DNA from: Tolypeutes matacus | Lineage: Eukaryota; Chordata; Mammalia; Cingulata; Chlamyphoridae | Length of the DNA stretch: 64,000 bases | Direction of reading: 5' to 3' | Assembly (NCBI GenBank): GCA_026826555.1 | Contig: JAKSZT010053928.1 | Coordinates: forward strand, 542,720 to 606,719 | In this document: piece after piece, positions 46,921-58,282 of the stretch | Numbering within the stretch: the first letter of the stretch is position 1 | Layout: every line of letters begins with the position of its first letter | Translations under genes and position numbers: made by a program | The notes under the pieces: generated by a model | Seen by the model: the letters and a program-made list of their open reading frames with translations, nothing else | Told to the model about the DNA's origin: nothing | The model's database searches: none

Positions 46921-47610
46921 GTATATAGTCAGGGTTGTCCAGAGAAACAGAACCAACATTATGCATATTAAAAGATTTATTATAAGAAATTGGCTGATGT
47001 GACTGTGGGGCTGGCAAGTCCCAACTCCATAGGGCAGTCCTCAAGCTGGAAAGTCCCATAAAAGTGATGCCAAAATCCTGAGTCCAAATTTCCCAGAGGA
47101 AGCTGGCTGGCTGGAAAATCCAAGAAGAGTCAATATTGAAGTTGAAGCAGAAATTCTTCTGACTGCTGAAATCCTCAGTTCTGGCTTTTAAGACCTTCAA
47201 CAACAGGGAAGCGGCTGTGGCTCAATCAGTGGGGCTCCCGTTTACCATATGGGAGGCCCCGGGTTCGGTTCCCGGGGCCTCCTGGTGAGGGCAGGCCCGC
47301 CCGCGCGGCGTGGTTGACTGACCCGGCGAGCATGAGCAGCAAGGGGGGGATAAATGAATAAATAAATAAAATCTTTAAAAAAAAAAAAAAAAAAAAAAAA
47401 GACCTTCAACTGATTGCATGAGGATACTCCCCATATTGCTGAGGGCCGTCTCCTTTTTTGGTTGTAGATTCAATAAATTGATTTTAGATGCAATCAACTG
47501 ATTGTAGAGGAAAGTCCCATCTAGAAAAGACTCTTGCAGTAACAAGCAGACCAGTGCTTGACCAGACAATGGGATGCCATAATCTAGCCAAGTTGATACA
47601 TGAAAATAAC
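46921..47610 (-). mobile_element. MaLR/ERVL-like LTR, antisense, split by a DAS SINE
   Basis: Left end GTCAGGGTTGTCCAGAGAAA then CAGAACC, with AAAAGATTTATTATAAGAA and TTGGCTGATGTGACTGTGG; right end CTAGCCAAGTTGATACATG then AAAATAACCATCA. This is the reverse of a widespread TGATGGTTAA...CTGACTAATACA LTR. The DAS SINE at 47203-47398 splits it. Family not named with certainty. Confidence 0.6.
47203..47398 (+). mobile_element. DAS SINE, young, sense, with perfect duplication
   Basis: Full-length copy: GGCTGTGGCTCAATCAGTGG (A-box region), CGGGTTCGGTTCCCGGGG (B box), a GC-rich CCGCCCGCGCGGCGTGG segment, GAGCATGAGCAGCAAGG, AATAAATAAATAAAATC and a poly(A) of about 24. The word GACCTTCAAC flanks it on both sides (47192-47201 and 47401-47410). 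High GC retention and a long tail suggest a recent insertion. Confidence 0.95.
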
Positions 47611-47689
47611 CATCAAAGGGAGGATGGGTTATGGTTCTAAAATATCCCCCACTTTCTATGTTTTCTGCCACAATCCTTCCAATACTTTT

Positions 47690-48640
47690 CTCTTCTGGCT
47701 TCTATGATCCTTTACCTAGGTGCTTGGTAACTGATCTTTCCCTTCTTAATCTCCTCTATTGACCCCTCTTTTAAACAGTCCTCATGATTGAGTTGGCTGA
47801 TGTAGTCTCTCCTATTTTCTTTCTACACTCTTTCTCTGAGTAATTTGGGTCATTCATTTGTCTTCAACTATCATATCCAACAAAATGATTCCCCATATAC
47901 ATTCCTAGTTTACTCTTTCTCTTTAAATCTTCAGATTTATATTTACAACTAACTCTTAGTTCTTCTATGTACTACCAAAGGTTCAGTTTAACATATCTAA
48001 TAATATAATCTCCCTTACAAATAAATATATAATATATATTTGATATTAATATACAGAATATTAATACGATGTTTTCATTCATGGAAGTTTATCTTTAACT
48101 TCTTCCTCTACCTGGCTGTCTACATTCTACAGATGCCAGGCCCTGTCAATTTCATGCCTACATTATTTCCATTCTCACTCCCTTGGTTCAGGCCTTTATT
48201 TCCTCTTCCCTGTGTTAATGCTACTTTATTCAAGTTGATAACCGTGTCTTTAGTTTTTCTTTTCCCCAACCTTTATACATACAATACACAGATTTATTTT
48301 TCTCAAGTGGTCATATCTCTGCTCTAAAACCATCGCTGTTTCTCCGTTGCCTACAAATTAGAGCTTTCAAGATTCTCCACTATTCACATCAATCTTCTTT
48401 TTACCTCAATTCACACTATCTCCCTTCACCCCTCTAGAAAAATAACTGGGTCATTTTTCTCAAAAGTATCCTGAAATTACCACTCTGGGTCTTTTCTTCA
48501 TTTGCAAACAATCCTCAAATTTCATCTCTTCATTAATGTTTCCTGTTTTGTCCCAGCAGCTGTGATTACTCCTTCCCTTTAATCTCTTTTCATAAGGACT
48601 ATTGTCACATAAAAGTGTTGTTCTGTTAATTGATCCTCAG
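47690..48640 (+). mobile_element. L2 LINE, sense, diverged
   Basis: TGATTGAGTTGGCTGATG, ATTCCTAGTTTACTCTTTC, GTTCAGGCCTTTATTTCCTC, TATCTCTGCTCTAAAACCAT and GTTTCTCCGTTGCCTAC follow L2 order. An AT-rich expansion lies at 48000-48065. Confidence 0.6.
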
Positions 48641-49029
48641 ATAAAAATATTTTGTAAAGACTAGTAAAAACATAGTACTAATAATTTAGATATTTTATCT
48701 GAGAATAAAAGCTAGTCAAATTGTTTTCTGATGTTCATCATTATATTAATTATTACCCACATATGATAATGTTTTTATTTCTTTTTTGAAAAAAGATTTT
48801 GAATTATGAAAGCAATGCATTATTTTTACATAAAATGTAAAAAGTATTAAGTAGAAAACAAAATCAGTGGTAACCTACTGCTTAGAAAAAACCACCTTAA
48901 CATTTCATTAGACAGTATTTTCTTTCTTTCATCCCTTTTAAGATGTCATTGTCATCTGGCTTCCATTGTTACTAATAAAAACTCTACCACCATTTTTATT
49001 GCTTCCCTGAATGTAATGTGCCTTTTTTT

Positions 49030-49955
49030 TTTTTTTCTCATGCTTTCAATATTTTCTTTTTGTCTTGTTTTTTCAGTCATTTGTTTATGTACCTGGATGT
49101 GTTTTCTTTGTGTTTTTCCTGCTTGGAGTTCACCAAGTTTCTTGGTTTTAAGAGTTGATCAATTTCATTAATTTCAGAAAATATTTGGTTATTATCTCTT
49201 GATATATTTGTTTTTCTCTATTCTTCTTGTCTCTTTCTGGGCCCAAATGCATATTTGTTGAATCATAAGATATTGATCCACAGATCTCTGACTCTGGTGT
49301 GTGGTTGGTTTTTTTGTTTTTGTTTTTGTTTTTTTTAATATTATTTTATTATTTTTCCCCTTGTGCATCAGTTTGAGTATTTTCTATTAAACTATCTTAG
49401 TGCACTGACTCCTTCTTCTCTCTGTTTAGCCTTCTGTAAAGCCTATCTATTTCTGATATTTTATTTTATTATACTAATATCATATTTTTCTATTCTTGAA
49501 ATATTGATTTGTTTCTTTTTAAAGCTTCCATTACTCTGCTGACATTTCCTGCCTGTTCATTAGTTCTGTTCACTTTTTCCTCTCAATTTTTAATATAAAA
49601 ATTCTATGTAATAGCATAGAATGGTCTTTAATTCCAACATCTAAGACACCTGTGAGTTTGCCTCTATTGATTGTTTCTTCTCTTGATTATGGGTCATATC
49701 TTCTGGCTTCTTTGCATGTCTTTGTAAATATTTATTGCATACCAAACATCTTTATAGAAGGCAAGGGTGGATAATATTTTTACTATATACTGTTTGAGCT
49801 AGATAATTGATGTTATTGTTGTGTTCTGCTTTTCATAGAGAGTGTATGTGTTTTATATGTCAGGTAGTTAGAGTGAAAGACTGATCATTCAAACTCACTC
49901 ATTTCTAATTCTAAGCTGGGGCTAGGCTAGAGCTTTAGTTTCACTTAATTTCTGG
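49030..49955 (-). mobile_element. L1M 5' region, antisense
   Basis: TGCTTGGAGTTCACCAAGTT then TCTTGGTTTTAAGAG, GAAAATATTTGGTTATTATC, CTATTCTTCTTGTCTC then TTTCTGGGC, and CATTACTCTGCTGACATTTC match the 5' half of old L1s in reverse. A T-rich run (49308-49338) interrupts it. Confidence 0.65.
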
Positions 49956-51106
49956 TTTCAAAAGATACTGGTGGAGAGAGAGACATCATCAAGATGGCAC
50001 ATAAGACATGCCCAGGAACATCTCCCCTTAAGGACAGCTAAATAAAAAAGGGCAGATATAACTCACTTGGAACTCTGGAGGACAATAGAATTGGAAGAAG
50101 TCTCCATAAACACTGAACCAAAGGAAAAAAAACATCAAAAAATGGGGTGGAAGAGTGGAGTGACCTACAGTCTGGACCCATCCTCCACACTTGGTCACAT
50201 GGTTTAAAGGACACACTATGCCAGTGCTCTGGCCTTGGCACATCCTTCTGTCATTGCTGACCACAGAGACACAGCAGTAAATTAGAGGTCCATGCACTTT
50301 CAGGCATAGGGACCCAAGGCCACATAGACCCAATGTGGGGCCCTAGTGGTCGCCATGTGTGCACATATAAAGCAGTCGCCCAGAAATCAGAGTGATCTGT
50401 GGCAGAACTATTGGCAAGCTACACATACTCCCAGCTCAGTACCTAATTGCTGGTGCACCTAAACTGAAAAACCAGATGTTTTTGAAAACTGATTCCATCC
50501 TGCCCCATGGGTTGGAATCCCCTAATGTAGAAGTTACCAGAGACAGAAAAGCCTCACAAAAAGGGGAAACTGAACCTCTCTAAGGCAGGGCAGATCCAGG
50601 GCTGAAAGTTGGACTGCAAAGGCGGCACACAGCATGGGACAGGTGTTGAGCAAATCATAGCCACTGGGGAGGAAAATTTGTATTAAAATAAAGAGAAATC
50701 CCAGGACTCCCAGAGAAAGAGCAGAAAAAAGGAAATCCTCTCCTAGATAGGAAACAGTTGCATATAATAGGGTAAACTTAAGTTACCGCACATGAGCAGG
50801 GCAAGAGCACATGCAGAAAGACCTGAGAAAATCCAAATAGTTAAACCTGGACTACTCTAATGGTTCAGTATAACAGTCACAAGCATTAAAAAAGAGCCTT
50901 AAAACTCAGCCAATCTACACTAAAACCCTAGACAAGAGGGTTAAACTGACTTCCAGAGTGAGCACATCAAAACAATCAAATATCCAGATAGCAACCAAAG
51001 GTCCCAAGCCATACAAAGAAACGAGATGGCTTAGTCAAGGGAACAAATTAAAACTTAAGAGAAAACACAGTGGAAAAACTAATCAAAGATATTCAGTCAA
51101 ACCTCC

Positions 51107-51300
51107 TGTTTTAGTTTCCTACGCTGCTGCAGAAAATACCATGAAATGATTCAGCATAAACAATGGGAATTTTTTTACTTACAATTCTGAAGCTGGGAAA
51201 ATGGTCCAAATTGAGACATCGTCAAGGTGATGCTTTTCTTCCTGAGTACTGGCTGTCTCTCTCTCTCTCTGTCTCTCTCTCTATATATATGTATATGTAT

Positions 51301-51336
<36 letters not shown>

Positions 51337-51549
51337 TCATTCATTCACACTCTCTCTCTATATATATATTCATTCCATTTGTAAAGGATTCCAGTAATAG
51401 GATTAAGTCCCATCCTGAATGAGGTGGGTCACATCTTAACTGAAGTAACCTCATCAAAAGGCCCTACTTACAGTGGTTCACACCCACAGGAATGGATTAA
51501 CTTTAAGAATATGTTTTTCTGGGCATACATATAGCTTCAAAACAGCACA
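51107..51549 (-). mobile_element. Solo LTR, MaLR-like family A, nested in L1
   Basis: Starts TGTTTTAGTTTCCTACG and ends AAAACAGCACA, the reverse of the family-A LTR seen in sense at 4095. Flanking words CCTCC (51102-51106) and CTTCC (51550-51554) fit a 5-bp duplication with one change. A compound CT/TA/CA microsatellite expanded inside. Confidence 0.85.
51254..51371 (+). repeat. Compound microsatellite (CT, TA, CA)
   Basis: Runs of CT, TATA, ACAC, ATAT and CTCT in sequence within the LTR. Confidence 0.9.
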
Positions 51550-51924
51550 CTTCCTAAAGCAATTCATTCTGCTAAAGGAAAATATGGATAAACTAAATTT
51601 GGGTATGAAACTAAAAGTTATAAGGAAGACAATATCTGAAAAAAAGAAGAAATAGAAAGTTTAAAAGGAAACAACAGAACTTATGGGGATGAAAAACAAA
51701 ATAATGGATATTACAAATACTCTAGAGATGCTCAACAGCAAATTTGAACAGGCAAAAGAAAGAATTAGCAAAGTAGGAGACAGGACATTCAAAATCATAC
51801 ATCAGAAAAGCAAATAGAGAATTGAATGGAAAAGAGTTGAGCAGAGCTTAAGGGGCCTGTGGGACAATGTGAAGTGTACCTATACCTTATGGGAGTCCCA
51901 GAAGGAGACAAGAAGGGAGAAGAG

Positions 51925-52359
51925 GGGGATGGATGTGGCTCAAGTGGTTGGGCATCCATCTGCCATATGGAGGGACCTGGGTTCGATCCCCGGGACCTCC
52001 TGGTAAAATAAAAATAGAAGAAGGCATGCAGGTGAGCCACCAGCCCATGTGCTCGCGCATGGCAAGCCAGGCCCCACTGAGTCACGCAGCAAGATGATGA
52101 TGCAGCAAGTGAGAGACGGGGGGGGGGGGGGCCGCCCAAGACGAGATGTGCCAGAAACCAGGAACTGTAGTGGTGCAGGTGGCAGAGTGCCTCTCTTCTA
52201 CATCAGAGGTTCCTAGGATCAAATCCTGGTGAAGACTGGAGAAGAAGGATGAGAAGAGAAGGCAGGAAACAGACACAGAGGATCACCCAGCGAATGATGG
52301 ACACAGCAAGCTGGAGCTGGGGGGCGGGGGAATAAATAAATTAAAAAAAAAAAAAAAAA
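51925..52359 (+). mobile_element. DAS SINE, long dimeric form, nested in L1
   Basis: About 435 bp. First unit GGATGTGGCTCAAGTGGTTG and GGGTTCGATCCCCGGGACC, second unit with GTGGTGCAGGTGGCAGAG and AGGATCAAATCCTGGTG, then CACAGCAAGCTGGAGC, AATAAATAAATT and poly(A). Flanked by AGAAGGGAGAAGAG at 51911-51924 and 52360-52373, a perfect 14-bp duplication. Same long form as the reversed copy at 27980. Confidence 0.95.
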
Positions 52360-53321
52360 AGAAGGGAGAAGAGACAGAAAGAATGTTGGAGGAAATAATG
52401 GCCAGACATTTCCCAAATCTTACGAAAGACGTAAATGTATATGTCCAAGAAGCACAGTGAACTCCAAACAGGATAAACCCTATTAGACCAATTCCAAGAC
52501 ACATACTAATCAAAATGTCAAATGCCAAGGATAAAGAAAGAATTCTGAAAGCAGCAAGAGAAAAAGAGATTCATCACATACAAGGGATCCTCAATAAGAC
52601 TAAATGCCAATTGCTTATCAGAAATCATGGAGGCAAGAAGTCAGTGGTATGACATACTTAGGGTATTGAAAGAGAAAAAGTGCCAGCCAAAAAATTCTTT
52701 ATATGGAAAAACTGCCTTCAAAAATGAGGGAGAGTTTAAGACATTTTCAGGTAAACAAAAACTGTGAGAGTTTGTCACCAAGAGATCTGCCCTACAAGAA
52801 ATGGATAAAGGGACTTCTTCAGGTTGAAAGGAAAGGACAGGTGATAGTAGTTTGAAACAGTATAAAGAAGTGAAGATCTCCAGTAAAGGTAATTACATGG
52901 GCAAATGCAAAACCCAGTAGTATGGTACCCTTAGTATGTAACTCTATTCTTTATTTCATGTAAGATTTAGAATACAATTGAATAAGAAATAATCATATTT
53001 CCATGACATGGAAAAGCAAAATATTAAGAGATAATGTGTGACAAAACCAACATAAAAAAAGAAAATGGAGGAGTATAGGAGCAGAGACTGTGTATGTCAT
53101 TGATATTAGTTTGATATCTTTTCAAACTCATAGGTTATAGATTTAAGCTGTTTAAGACAAACACCAGGGAAACTGCAAAGAAAGAAGTTAAAATATATAC
53201 AGAAACGGGAATGAGACAGAGACTAATCAGTTGCATCACAAAAAATCAACTATACGAAAAAGAAGCCTGCAGTAAAAGAAATGAAAGACAAAAAAGATAT
53301 AAGACTTGTAAGAAACAAAGG

Positions 53322-53670
53322 GGAAGTGGATGTGGCTCAAGCAACTGGGCTCCTGCCTACCACATGGGAGGTCCCTGGCTCCGTTCCTGTGCCCCCTAAA
53401 GAAGACAGCAAGCTGGTGCGATGGGTAGGCACAGCAAGCTGACTCGACAAGATGATGCAACAAGAGACAAAAGAAGAAAAACATAATGAGAGACACAACA
53501 AAGCAGGGAACGGAGGTGGCTCAAGCAGTTAGGTGCCTCCTTCCCACATCAGAGGTCCTGGGTTTAGTTCCTGGTGCCTCCTAAAAAAACAAGGAAGAGG
53601 AACAGATACAGCAAGTGCAAACAATGAGGGGATGGGGAGAACTAAATAAATAAAATAAGTTTAAAAAAAA
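53322..53670 (+). mobile_element. DAS SINE, dimeric, nested in L1
   Basis: Two units, GGATGTGGCTCAAGCAACTG... and GGAGGTGGCTCAAGCAGTTA..., each with its own tail (CACAGCAAGCTGACTCG and AGCAAGTGCAAACAATG). Enclosed by GAAACAAAGG (53312-53321) and AAAACAAAGG (53671-53680), so the two units inserted together. Confidence 0.9.
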
Positions 53671-54962
53671 AAAACAAAGGACAAAATGGCTGAAGTAAGT
53701 CTTGCCTTACCAATAATTACACTGAATATAAATAGATTAAACTTCCCAATCCAAAGACACAAATTGGCAGAATGCATAAAAAAGCACAACCCAACTTTAT
53801 GTTGTTTACAAGAGACTCACCATAAATTCAAAAATCAAGTAGTTTGAAAGTAAAAGGATGGAAAAAATATACCAGTCAAGTAGTAACCAAAAGAGAGCTG
53901 GTGTAATTATACTGATAGCAGCTAATATAGACCTTAAGAGAAAAACTGTTACAAGAGATAAAGAAGGACACTATATATTAATCAAAGAGTCAATCCATCA
54001 AGAAGAAATTATAATCATAAACATTTGTACACCTTTCAACAGTGTCCCAAAATACATGAAGAAAACAATGACAAAACTGAAGAGAGAAATAGATGCTTCT
54101 ACAATAACAAAGACTTCAATATACCACTTTCATCAATGGACAGAACATCTAGACAGAAGATGAATAGGAAATGGAGAACTTGAGCAATATGATAAAGGAA
54201 CTAGATTTTACAATTATATATAGAACCCTGCACCCCAAAACAGCAAAGCATAAATTCTTCTCCAGTGGAAATGAATCATTCTCTAGGATAGATCACACGT
54301 TAGATCACAAAACAAGTCTCAATAAATTTTAAAAGATTGAAATTATATAAAGCATCTTCTATGACCACAATAAAATGATGCTAGAAATCAATACCAGAGG
54401 GATAACTGGAAAATTCACGAATAAATGGAAGTTAAATAACACATTCTTAAACAGTCAATGGGTAAAAGAAGAAATCACAAAGGAAATCAGGAAATATCTT
54501 GAGATGAATGAAAATGAAAACACAACATAGAAAAACTTATGGGAGACAGTGAAGGCAGTGCTGTGCTCAGAGGAAAATATATCACTCTAAATGGTTATAT
54601 TACAAAAGACAAGTGTAGAAATTCTGACCAAAAAAAAAGAGGAAACTTCCTCAACATGATAAAGGGAATACCTGAAAACCCCATCCCTAACATCATACTC
54701 AATGGTAAAAGACTGAACATTTCCCCTCTAAGATCAGAAATAAGACAAGGATGTCCACTGTCACCACTGTTATTCAACATTTTGCTTGAAATTCTAGCTA
54801 GAGCAATTAAGCAGGAGGAAGAAATTACAGGCATCCAAATTGGAAAGAAAGAAGGGAAACTCTCCCTATTTGCATATGCATGATCCTATATACAGAAAAT
54901 CCTTAAAAATGCACAAGAAAGACACTAGCTCTAATAAATAAATTCAGCAAAGTGATGGGGTA

Positions 54963-55392
54963 TGTTTCAGTTTGCTAAGCTGCTCAAAGCAGATAACATG
55001 AAATGCATTGGTTTTCACAATGGGAATTCATTAGCTTACAAGCTTACAGTTTTTAGGCTGAGAAAAATGTCCAAATTAAGGCATCATCAGGTGATACTTT
55101 CTTCCCAAAGACCAGCTGCCAGGGATCCTGGACTCCTCTGTCACATGGCAAGGTACTTGATGGTATCTGCTGGTCTTTCCCTTCTCTTCCAAGTTTCCTT
55201 GATTTCAGCTTCTTGCTTCTGTATTCATCCTTTTTATAAAGGACTCCAGTAAGAAAATTAAAACCCACCCTGGGCCATGCCTTAACTGAAGTAATCTCAT
55301 GAAAACCTACTCACAGTAGGTTTACACTCACAGAAATGGGTTAACTTTAAGAACATGATTTTCTGGGGTACATACAATTCCAAACCACCATA
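54963..55392 (-). mobile_element. Solo LTR, MaLR-like family A, nested in L1
   Basis: 430 bp, TGTTTCAGTTTGCTAAGC to AATTCCAAACCACCATA, flanked by a perfect 5-bp duplication GGGTA (54958-54962 and 55393-55397). L1 ORF2 sequence resumes precisely after it. Confidence 0.9.
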
Positions 55393-57167
55393 GGGTACAA
55401 GATCAACAAAAATCAGTCATGTTTCTATACACTAGTAATGAATAATTAGAAGAAATAAAGAAAAAAATTCCATTTACAATAACAAGTAAAAGAATCAAAT
55501 ATCTAGGAATAAATCTAGCCAAGGATGTAAAGGAAGATACACAGAGAATTACAAAACACTGCTAAAGGAAATCAAAGAAGACTAAATAAATCGAAGGACA
55601 GTCCATGTTCAAGGGTTGGAAGACCAAACCTTGTTAAGGTGTCAGTTCTACTCAAAGCAATTTAGAGATTCAGTGCAATCATAGTAAAAATTCCAACAGC
55701 CTTCTTTGCAGTGGAAAAGCTGATCATCAGATTCATATGAAAGGATAAGCCAAAGCCATCTTGAAAAAGAACAAAGTGGGAGGACTTACACTTCCTGATT
55801 TCAAACCTTATTACAAAGCTGCAGTAATCAAAACAGCACATGGACAGACATATAGACTAATGGAATGAAACTGAGAATTCAGAAATAAATCTTCACACCT
55901 TGGCCAATTGATTTTTTAAAAGGATGCCATATCCCCTCAGTGGAGGAAGAATGGTCTGTTCAACAAATGGTGCTGGAAGAACTGCATAGCTATATGCAAA
56001 AGAATGAAGGTGGACCCCTATACTACACAAAATCCAAAATTTAACTCAAAATAGAGCAGACCTACATATAAGAACTGCAACTATAAAACTCCTAGAAGAA
56101 ACCATCGTGTTAGGCAATGGGTTTCTTAGACTTTATACCAAAAGCACAAGCAAAAAAGCAAAAATGGATAAATGGGATTTTATCTAATTCAAAGCTTTTG
56201 TCCCGCAAAGGACTTTATCAAGGAAGCAACAAGACAACCTTCAGAATGGGAGAAAATATTTGGAAACCATATATCTAATAAGGGCTTAATATCCAGAATA
56301 TATAAAGAATTCCTACAACTCAACAACAAAAAGACAAACAAAGTAATTTAAAAATAAGAAAATAATAGACATTTCTCCAAAGAAGATATACAAATGGCCA
56401 ATAAATACATGAAAAGATGCTCAATGTCATTAGCCTAGGGAAATGCAGAACAAAACCACTATGAGATACCATTTCACACCCACTAGAATGGCTGCTATTT
56501 AAAAAACTGGAAAATTACAAATGTTGGAGAGTATGTGTTGAAATAGGAACACTCATTTATTACTGGTGGGAATTTAAAATGGTGTAGCCTCTGTGGCAGA
56601 CAATTTGGAATATGCACAAAAATTTAAGTATACAATTACCACATGACCCTGCAGTTCCACTTCTAGGAATATGCCCAAAAGAATTGAAAGAGGGGCTCGA
56701 ACTTATATTTGCACACCAATGTTCACAGCAACATTATTCACAAGTGCCAAAAGGTGGAAACAACCTAAATGTCCATCAGCAGATGAATGGATAAACGAAA
56801 TGTGGCATGTACATGCAATGGAATATAATTCAGCTGTAAAAGGGAATTCATGCTACAACATGGTTGATCCCTGAAGACAACACGTTGATTGAAATAAGAC
56901 AGCCTCAAAAGTACAAATACTCTATGATCTCACTTATATGAAATAGAGTATACAAATTTGTAAAGCCATAAACTTGAATACTGGTTACCAGGGGCCGATT
57001 GGGGGATGGAAACAGAGAGTTAGTTTTTAATTGGTTCAGAGTTTCTGTTTGGGATGATGGAAACATTTTGGCAATGGATGATGGTGATGGAGGCACACCT
57101 TTGTGAATGTAATTAACACTGCTGAATTGTATATTTGAGAAAGGCTAAAAAGGGAAATTTTAGGTTG

Positions 57168-57781
57168 TGTATTAGTCAGCCAAAGGGGTGCTGATGCAAA
57201 GTACCAGAAATCTGTTGGCTTTTATAAAGGGTATTTATTTGGGGTAAAAGCTTACAGTTACAAGACCCTAAAGAGTCCAACTCAAGGTACCTTAAGAGGT
57301 ACTTCCTCACCCAATTCAGTTGCCACGTGTTAAAGCAAGATGATGGGCAGTCTCTGCCTGGTCTCTCTGGCCGTAGCTGCTCAGCTGCTCTGTTCTCTTT
57401 GGCTACAGACTATCAGGCAAATGGCTCATCACTCTTCCTGGGGCCACAGGATCAAAGTCCTCTTCTCTTCCGTGTCACGGAGCTCTCTCTCTTTTCTCGT
57501 GTATCTGCTGCTGTGTGAGTGTCTGTTTATATAGCCCACCAAGGGGGCGGGGACTCAACCCGGCATGCCCTAATGACATGGTTGAATCAAAGCCCTAATC
57601 TTGTTTTTTGTTGTTTTTTTTTTTTAAGCATATTTTAAAACCTAATCTTGTTTTAATCAAGTCAATGTAAAGCCTTTGAATTTAAATCAATCAAAAGGTG
57701 TCACGCCCAGAGGAATAGACCAGTTTACAAACATAATCTATATCTCTTTTTGGAATTCATAAGTGATAGCAAACTGCCACA
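57168..57781 (-). mobile_element. Solo LTR, family B (614 bp), nested in L1 3' UTR
   Basis: Begins TGTATTAGTCAGCC and ends GCAAACTGCCACA, flanked by the perfect duplication GGTTG (57163-57167 and 57782-57786). Orientation assigned from the MaLR-like CTAATACA end on the minus strand. Opposite orientation to the family member at 8947. A tiny poly(T) insertion lies inside at 57608-57640. Confidence 0.9.
57608..57640 (-). mobile_element. 33-bp poly(A)-type insertion with 14-bp duplication
   Basis: The word CCTAATCTTGTTTT occurs at 57594-57607 and again at 57641-57654. Between them lie only 33 bases, mostly T, then AAGCATATTTTAAAA. This is what a severely 5'-truncated L1-driven insertion in antisense would leave. 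Confidence 0.6.
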
Positions 57782-57820
57782 GGTTGTGTGTAAGTTACCA
57801 CACACAGAAAACACAGAACT

Positions 57821-58064
57821 TGGGAAGTGGATGTGGTTCAATCGATAGGGCTCCCATTTATCATATGGGAGGCCCCGGGTTTGATTCCCGGGGCCTCCTG
57901 GTGAAGGCAAGCCAGCCCGCGCGGCGCGGTGAGCTGACGCAGCAGGACGACCCAACAAAGGGAGACAAGCAGACACAGAAAAACGCACAGCAAATGGACA
58001 CAGTGAGCACAAGCAGCAAGGGGGGATAAATAAATAAATAAATAAATAAAATCTTTAAAAAAAA
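57821..58064 (+). mobile_element. DAS SINE, young, nested in L1, perfect 15-bp duplication
   Basis: Full-length: GGATGTGGTTCAATCGATAG, GGGTTTGATTCCCGGGGCC, GCCCGCGCGGCGCGGTG, CACAAGCAGCAAGG, (AAAT)n and poly(A). The 15-bp word AGAAAACACAGAACT flanks it at 57806-57820 and 58065-58079. Its GC-rich middle is nearly identical to the copy at 47203. Confidence 0.95.
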
Positions 58065-58282
58065 AGAAAACACAGAACTGTTCAACACAAAGCTTGAATC
58101 CTAATGTAAACAGTGGGCTAAAGTTCATAGCATAATTATAATAATATTGTTCCATCAGTTGTAATAAAAATACCACACTAATGCAAAATGTTAATAGGGA
58201 AAACTGTATAGGTGAGGGGGTGGTATCTGGGAACTCTGTACTTTCTGCATGATTTTTCTGTAAACCTACAACTGCTCTAAAA

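Larger units (their letters stand above)
49975..58280 (+). mobile_element. L1 element, sense, nearly end to end, with six nested insertions
   Basis: Begins near ATCATCAAGATGGCACATA, typical of an L1 5' UTR. ORF1 remnants follow (the frame near 52385-52580 gives EEIMARHFPNLTKDVN, then KDKERILKAAREKEI, an L1 ORF1 RNA-binding region). ORF2 follows from about 53690, with RT-domain residues [15 protein letters not shown] at 54749-54793, and the 3' UTR runs to ACTGCTCTAAAATG at 58280. Stops and frameshifts are frequent; the RT FADD box is broken (a lost base gives FAYA then a stop near 54870). ORF2 also has a large internal deletion near 54605-54645. The inserts are at 51107, 51925, 53322, 54963, 57168 and 57821. 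Confidence 0.85.

Noticed and set aside
47270..47335. CpG island or promoter
   Set aside because: The only strongly GC/CpG-rich stretches (also near 28280-28330, 37200-37270 and 57880-57930) are the middle parts of DAS SINEs, under 100 bp each.
47203..47398. tRNA gene (A and B boxes present)
   Set aside because: The promoter boxes are those of a tRNA-derived SINE; there is no cloverleaf-consistent acceptor stem, and the copy ends in poly(A) with target duplications.
54539..54883. Frame with reverse-transcriptase residues
   Set aside because: Real RT homology, but part of a deleted and frameshifted L1; annotated as a dead element rather than a gene.
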